From: Pseudovibrio sp. Alg231-02
GTDB taxonomy: Bacteria; Pseudomonadota; Alphaproteobacteria; Rhizobiales; Stappiaceae
DNA: 64,000 nt
Assembly: GCF_900143565.1 (NCBI RefSeq)
Contig: NZ_FREX01000008.1
Coordinates: 194,049 to 258,048, forward strand
Reading direction: 5' to 3'
A program made the position numbers and the translations under genes. Below are positions 59,927 through 64,000 of this stretch, piece by piece (the stretch's first letter is position 1; every line of letters begins with the position of its first letter). Under the pieces are notes generated by a model. That model was given only the letters and a program-made list of their open reading frames with translations. It made no database searches and was not told the DNA's origin.

Positions 59927-61324
59927 TCAGACCTTCCTGGCGTAGGTCTGGCATTCAAATCCAGTAATGGTGGTTGCAAACACGTCGTATTCAGCTTTCC
60001 GGCTGATGCCGTACATGCGATGAAACTCTGCTGTGCTCATCTGCTCAGCCGTTTTGCTTTGCGCCCATGTTTGGATTGCTGTCTCCCAGTTTCCTGTCAG
60101 GTGATCATATTGGGTGAGGTCCGCTTCCACGGTGATTGGAGTGCCGGGATCGCTTCGGTTTTCAAGACCGTGATGAATGCCTTCGAGGATCGCTGAGACA
60201 ACCAGATATGGGTTGGCATCAGCACCGGAAACGCGATGCTCCAGCCTTGCGCCTTTGCCATGTGTAGCCGGTACACGGATCGCCGCGGCTCGGTGGTCAT
60301 ACCCCCAGCAACAGGTGATTGGGGCATAAGAACCCGGCTGCAAGCGGCGGTAGGAGTTGGCGTGTGGAGCAAACAGGATTTGCATGTCCAGCATGGTGTC
60401 CAGCAGGCCCCCTACGGCGTTGCGCAAGGCCGGGTTTGCTTCCTCTGTGCTGCCGCTGAAGATGTTGGTGCCTTCAGTATCCAGTAGGCTGGTGTGGATA
60501 TGGAAGCCGCTGCCAGTCTCTTCTGCGTAGGGTTTTGACATGAACGTGACATCCATGCCGTGTTTGCGGGCAATATGGCGGACAACGCGCTTGAACAGCA
60601 GGCAGTGATCCGCAGCTTCCACTGCGCTTGGTACGTGCAGCAGGTTGATCTCAAACTGTCCGTGACCAAACTCAGAGGTAGTGGTGTCTGCAGGAATATC
60701 CTGAATTTTACAGGCTTGGTTGATCTCCATGAGGATCGGTTCGAATTGAGCCATGATGTCCAGATCATAGATCTGTGAGGCTTTGAGACGCTGGTTGGTG
60801 CCGGGAATGTAGGGAGGGAGTGGTAAGCCAGCTGGACCGGATTCCATGTCGACGAAGTAGAACTCCAGCTCTGTAGCGACAACAGGTGTCAGGCCCTTGT
60901 TCTGGAACTTCTTCTCAACGGTTTCAAGAACATATCTTGGATCCAGTGGGGTTGGCTTCTGGTCCTTAATCTCGAAAAGAGTGACGAGCACTTGCGCGGT
61001 CGGCACTTTGGCCCATGGCACGCGCTTCAGCGTTCCTGGAACTGGGATGCATATGCCATCCGGGTCTCCGCGCTCAATGGCAAGGCCTGTTGCCGGCACA
61101 TCAACGCCCCACACGTCCAGTGCGACGGTGGACAAGGGCAAACGAACACCACCTTCGGCCAGTTTATCCAGCATTTCTGCTGGCAACCATTTGCCTCGGA
61201 GCGGGCCACAAAAGCCAGCATAGAGGACCTCGATCTTTTCGAGGTCTGGGTGTTGTTTCAGGAAGGCGTCGGCTTCAATTCGAAACTGTTCCAATTGCGG
61301 CTGTACTGCTGTCAGGGTTGGCAT
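59927..61324 (-). CDS. Glutamine synthetase-family enzyme (PuuA-like)
   Basis: The 465-residue type-III-like glutamine synthetase family ligase has VVATELEFYFVD, EFGHGQFEINL, the GSGFHIHTSLLD loop and AP.TCCWGYDHRAAAIRVP. The next genes on this strand are an agmatinase-family enzyme and PotI/PotH permeases, so gamma-glutamylation of putrescine or another amine (PuuA-type) is likelier than ammonia assimilation. The ATG at 61324 with AGAAGAG upstream is preferred. A start at 61390 would overlap the upstream gene. A hairpin (59924-59954) overlaps its 3' end. Confidence 0.86.
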   Translation of the reverse strand: MPTLTAVQPQLEQFRIEADAFLKQHPDLEKIEVLYAGFCGPLRGKWLPAEMLDKLAEGGVRLPLSTVALDVWGVDVPATGLAIERGDPDGICIPVPGTLKRVPWAKVPTAQVLVTLFEIKDQKPTPLDPRYVLETVEKKFQNKGLTPVVATELEFYFVDMESGPAGLPLPPYIPGTNQRLKASQIYDLDIMAQFEPILMEINQACKIQDIPADTTTSEFGHGQFEINLLHVPSAVEAADHCLLFKRVVRHIARKHGMDVTFMSKPYAEETGSGFHIHTSLLDTEGTNIFSGSTEEANPALRNAVGGLLDTMLDMQILFAPHANSYRRLQPGSYAPITCCWGYDHRAAAIRVPATHGKGARLEHRVSGADANPYLVVSAILEGIHHGLENRSDPGTPITVEADLTQYDHLTGNWETAIQTWAQSKTAEQMSTAEFHRMYGISRKAEYDVFATTITGFECQTYARKV

Positions 61325-61358
61325 GCGAACTCTTCTGGTCGTGATCTGATGTGTTGTT

Positions 61359-62363
61359 TTATCTGGTGTTCTGATTGAACTGGCTGGCATAGATGCAAAG
61401 TAAATCCAAAGCTAAAGTGGCTCCAGCCAGCGCTGTAATTTCTGCGTGGTCGTAGGCAGGTGCGACCTCTACAAGGTCCATGCCTTTCAGGTTTATGCCA
61501 GCGAGACCACGCAGGATCTCACGTGTCTCTCCGGTATTCAGGCCGCCAACGACAGGTGTTCCTGTTCCCGGTGCAAAAGCAGGGTCGAGGCAATCGATGT
61601 CGAAGCTGATGTAGCTGGCACTTTTTCCAACCACGTTGTGAATGCGTTCAATCGTTGCCTCTGCCCCGTTATTACGGACCCAGTCCGCCGTAATTGTGGT
61701 GAGGCCCTGTGTGTTCTCGTTGTTGGTTCTGATACCAACTTGTATCGATGTCTGCGGGTTGATGAGACCATCTTTTACCGCTCTGTAGAACATGGTGCCA
61801 TGGTCAATACGGCTGGAGTTGTCAGTCCATGTGTCGCTGTGTGCATCAAACTGGATGAGGGAGAGTGGTCCGTGTTTTCTTGCGTGCGCTTTTAGCATGG
61901 GATAGGTGCAGAAATGATCTCCACCCAGCATGAGTGTTGCCGTACCTGCGTCTAAAATGGCAGAGGCCTGCTGTTCCAGTTCTTCCGGTACGCTCATGGG
62001 GTAGCCGGGATCGAAGATGAAATCGCCGTAGTCGACAACAGCAAGGCGGTCGAACGGGTCGAAGGACCAGCCCCATGCGTGGTCCCAGGCCAATATGGAG
62101 GAAGCTTGCCTGATTGCTCTTGGACCGAAGCGACATCCCGGCCTGTTGCTGACGGACGTGTCAAAGGGGATGCCACAGACAGCGACATCTATCCCCTTAA
62201 GGTTCTTGGTGAATTTACGGCGCATGAAACTGAGCGCTCCGGCATAGCTGGATTCGGCTATGGTCCCATAAGGGGTGGAGCGGGTGTAGGCCAGATCGCC
62301 TTTTGAGTATTCATCCAGCGAGGATGGGTGTTTTGTATCAGACACGTACACTTCCTCGATCAA
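61359..62363 (-). CDS. Agmatinase-family ureohydrolase
   Basis: The 334-residue manganese ureohydrolase has the three metal motifs GGDHF, DAHSD and SFDIDCLDPAFAPGTGTP. It is expected to release urea from agmatine or a related guanidino compound (guanidinobutyrate and guanidine are alternatives in this family). It lies between polyamine-type permeases and a PuuA-like ligase, and its start overlaps the PotI-like stop by 4 bases. Confidence 0.88.
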   Translation of the reverse strand: MIEEVYVSDTKHPSSLDEYSKGDLAYTRSTPYGTIAESSYAGALSFMRRKFTKNLKGIDVAVCGIPFDTSVSNRPGCRFGPRAIRQASSILAWDHAWGWSFDPFDRLAVVDYGDFIFDPGYPMSVPEELEQQASAILDAGTATLMLGGDHFCTYPMLKAHARKHGPLSLIQFDAHSDTWTDNSSRIDHGTMFYRAVKDGLINPQTSIQVGIRTNNENTQGLTTITADWVRNNGAEATIERIHNVVGKSASYISFDIDCLDPAFAPGTGTPVVGGLNTGETREILRGLAGINLKGMDLVEVAPAYDHAEITALAGATLALDLLCIYASQFNQNTR

Positions 62364-63178
62364 TTTGAGCTTATCGCCAGCCGTTCTTCTTTCATGCGCT
62401 TGACCTGTGCTTGTTTTGTGACCAGCGAAGCGGTGACCACGCCAACAGCGACAACAGAAATGAGAATGGATGACAGGGCATTGATTTCTGGTGAAACGCC
62501 AACGCGGACCTGAGAATAGATCTTCATGGGCAGGGTGGTAGCGCCAGGACCTGAAGCAAAGGAGGCAATGACCAGATCATCCAGAGAAAGCGTGAAGGCC
62601 AGCAGCCATGCTGCCAAAATTGCGGGAAAGATGATGGGCAGTGTCACCTGCATGAAGGCGGAAAAACGGGTGCACCCCAGATCAAGGGCAGCTTCTTCCA
62701 GACTACGTTCGAACGTCACCAGACGGGCAGAGACGACGACGGCGGCGTAGCACATGGAGAAGGTTATATGTGCCAGTGTAACTGTCCAGAATCCTCGGGT
62801 GAAATCTAGCGAGACGAACAGCAGGAGCAGTGACAGGCCCGTGATGACCTCTGGCATGACCATTGGTGCGTAGATCATACCTGTGAAGAGCGTTTTGCCG
62901 TGGAATGGTCCAGCGCGATTGAGAACAAGTGCGGCCATGGTGCCGAGCACAGTCGCGACAGATGCAGAGATGAAGCCAACACGGAGTGTGACCCATGCGG
63001 CATTGATGAAACTCTCATTGAAGAAGACTGATTGATACCACTTGGTGGAGAAGCCAGCCCAAACGGTGACCAATCTGGATTCGTTGAAAGAATAGATCAT
63101 CAGCAAGATGATCGGCAGGTAGAGGAATGCAAAGCCGAGTGTGAGCGTTGTTGTGTTGAACCAGTTGAAGCGGGTCAT
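62360..63178 (-). CDS. potI: PotI/PotC-type polyamine ABC permease
   Basis: The 272-residue permease has six helices and the EAA-type loop (LEEAALDLGCTRFSAFMQVT then LPIIFPAI). It has the N-terminal FAFLYLPIILLMIYSFNESR of PotI/PotC. Start ATG; the end overlaps the agmatinase start and the start overlaps the PotH-like stop, so the genes are coupled. Confidence 0.92.
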   Translation of the reverse strand: MTRFNWFNTTTLTLGFAFLYLPIILLMIYSFNESRLVTVWAGFSTKWYQSVFFNESFINAAWVTLRVGFISASVATVLGTMAALVLNRAGPFHGKTLFTGMIYAPMVMPEVITGLSLLLLFVSLDFTRGFWTVTLAHITFSMCYAAVVVSARLVTFERSLEEAALDLGCTRFSAFMQVTLPIIFPAILAAWLLAFTLSLDDLVIASFASGPGATTLPMKIYSQVRVGVSPEINALSSILISVVAVGVVTASLVTKQAQVKRMKEERLAISSN

Positions 63179-64000
63179 TGGCTGGCCTCCGCTTGTTTTT
63201 CCTGCTGTTTCTGGAACAGGATGATGGGTAGGATCAACATAAGCAGCAGCAGAATTGCGACGGCGGATGCGACTGGCCAGTCTCTGTTGGAGAAGAACTC
63301 CACCCAGAGTGTTTTGCCGATCATGATAGTGCTGGACCCTCCCAGAATGTCTGGAATGACAAACTCACCGACAGCAGGGATAAAGACGAGGAAACAGCCC
63401 GCCCAAACTCCTGATAATGACAGGGGTAGGGTAATGACCCAAAAGGCTTTGAGAGGCGAACACCCCAGATCTGTTGCAGCTTCCAGCAGGGAGATATCGA
63501 GTTTTTCCAGAACTGCATAGAGTGGCAAGACCATGAAAGGCAGGTAGGAATAAACGATGCCAATGTAGATGGCAGTGTCGGTGTTGAGGATCATCAAGGG
63601 TTCGTCAATGATGCCTGTCCAGAGCAGGAAGTAGTTGAGGAAGCCTTCTTTTTTGAGAATGCCGATCCATGCATAAACGCGGATGAGAAAGCTGGTCCAG
63701 AAGGGCAGGATCACCAGCATCAGGAGGGTCGCACGCCACTCTTTTGGGGCTTTGGCCATGGCATAGGCGATAGGATAGCCGATTGCCAAAGTGAGCAGCG
63801 TTGAGATGGATGCGATCCTGAGACTGCTCAGGTATGAGTTCAGGTAGAGTGTATCTTCCGTTAGCCAGACATAGTTCTCCAGATCAAACGCCTGAAGCAT
63901 GGCGAGCAGACCTTGCCAACCCTCTGATATGTCGAAGTTTGGAAAGTATGGCGGGCGCGCCAGTATGACATCGGACAAGGAGATCTTCAGTACAATGACG
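63175..64000 (-). CDS. potH: PotH/PotB-type polyamine ABC permease, N-terminus cut by window
   Basis: The permease closely follows PotH (WTSFLIRVYAWIGILKKEGF; FIPAVGEFVIPDILGG; NRDWPVASAVAI). A TTG at 63978 could be read as a start, but the frame stays open to the window edge and encodes VIVLKISLSDV, matching the PotH N-terminal helix end (IVLKISLAE), so the true start lies beyond base 64000. The ATP-binding and binding-protein genes are expected to the right. Confidence 0.92.
   Translation of the reverse strand, partial: VIVLKISLSDVILARPPYFPNFDISEGWQGLLAMLQAFDLENYVWLTEDTLYLNSYLSSLRIASISTLLTLAIGYPIAYAMAKAPKEWRATLLMLVILPFWTSFLIRVYAWIGILKKEGFLNYFLLWTGIIDEPLMILNTDTAIYIGIVYSYLPFMVLPLYAVLEKLDISLLEAATDLGCSPLKAFWVITLPLSLSGVWAGCFLVFIPAVGEFVIPDILGGSSTIMIGKTLWVEFFSNRDWPVASAVAILLLLMLILPIILFQKQQEKQAEASQ

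Noticed and set aside
63175-63978. TTG at 63978 as the true start of the PotH-like gene
   Set aside because: The frame continues to the window edge with residues matching the PotH N-terminal helix, so the gene is cut by the window.

Overview
The window looks like a chromosomal segment of a marine, host-associated alphaproteobacterium. Codon use, GC content and gene types fit a Pseudovibrio-like organism, but that assignment is inference and no rRNA or tRNA is in view. Three blocks are present: the 3' end of a giant type I-secreted adhesin (1-7.7 kb), a nearly complete injectisome type III secretion system (T3SS) locus (7.8-45.4 kb), and metabolic and transport genes (45.6-64 kb).

The T3SS is of the Yersinia Ysc family. 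A minus-strand block (7.8-13.7 kb) carries the gatekeeper sctW and its SycN-like chaperone, a Crp/Fnr-family regulator, a YscE-like needle chaperone, the needle gene sctF and an unusually long sctD. A long plus-strand block (13.9-39.8 kb) carries a tip candidate, YscX- and YscY-like genes, two pore translocators with TPR and CesT-type chaperones, a lipoprotein-type secretin (sctC), two related candidate effectors, a YscG-like chaperone, and sctI-J-K-L-N-O-P-Q-R-S-T-U. A minus-strand pair (chaperone, then sctV) closes the locus at 42.6-45.4 kb. Between sctU and sctV lies a small accessory island. It holds a secreted alpha/beta hydrolase flanked by two copies of a roughly 105-bp palindromic repeat, a structured non-coding stretch, and a protein with a Cys/His arrangement resembling CNF/CheD-type deamidases.

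The most notable points are as follows. (1) A candidate effector (28.7-29.9 kb) has a C-terminal half full of YATV/YATI/YSDV/YVN-type tyrosine motifs and a proline-rich end, as in tyrosine-phosphorylated effectors such as Tarp, Tir and Bep proteins. (2) A second candidate effector shares its N-terminal domain. (3) Crp-like dyads of form TTGTG-N8-CACAA recur in several T3SS intergenic regions, and a Crp-family gene sits in the locus. (4) The secretin is T2SS-like with a lipobox.

Downstream lie a branched-chain amino-acid-type ABC transporter (liv) with an IclR regulator; a CoA-thioester catabolism cluster (two acyl-CoA dehydrogenases, a crotonase, a flavin monooxygenase, a BASS-family transporter, an epimerase, an SDR and a TetR regulator) that may break down a steroid- or terpenoid-like acid; and the start of a polyamine cluster (PuuA-like glutamine synthetase, agmatinase family, PotI- and PotH-like permeases) running off the right edge.
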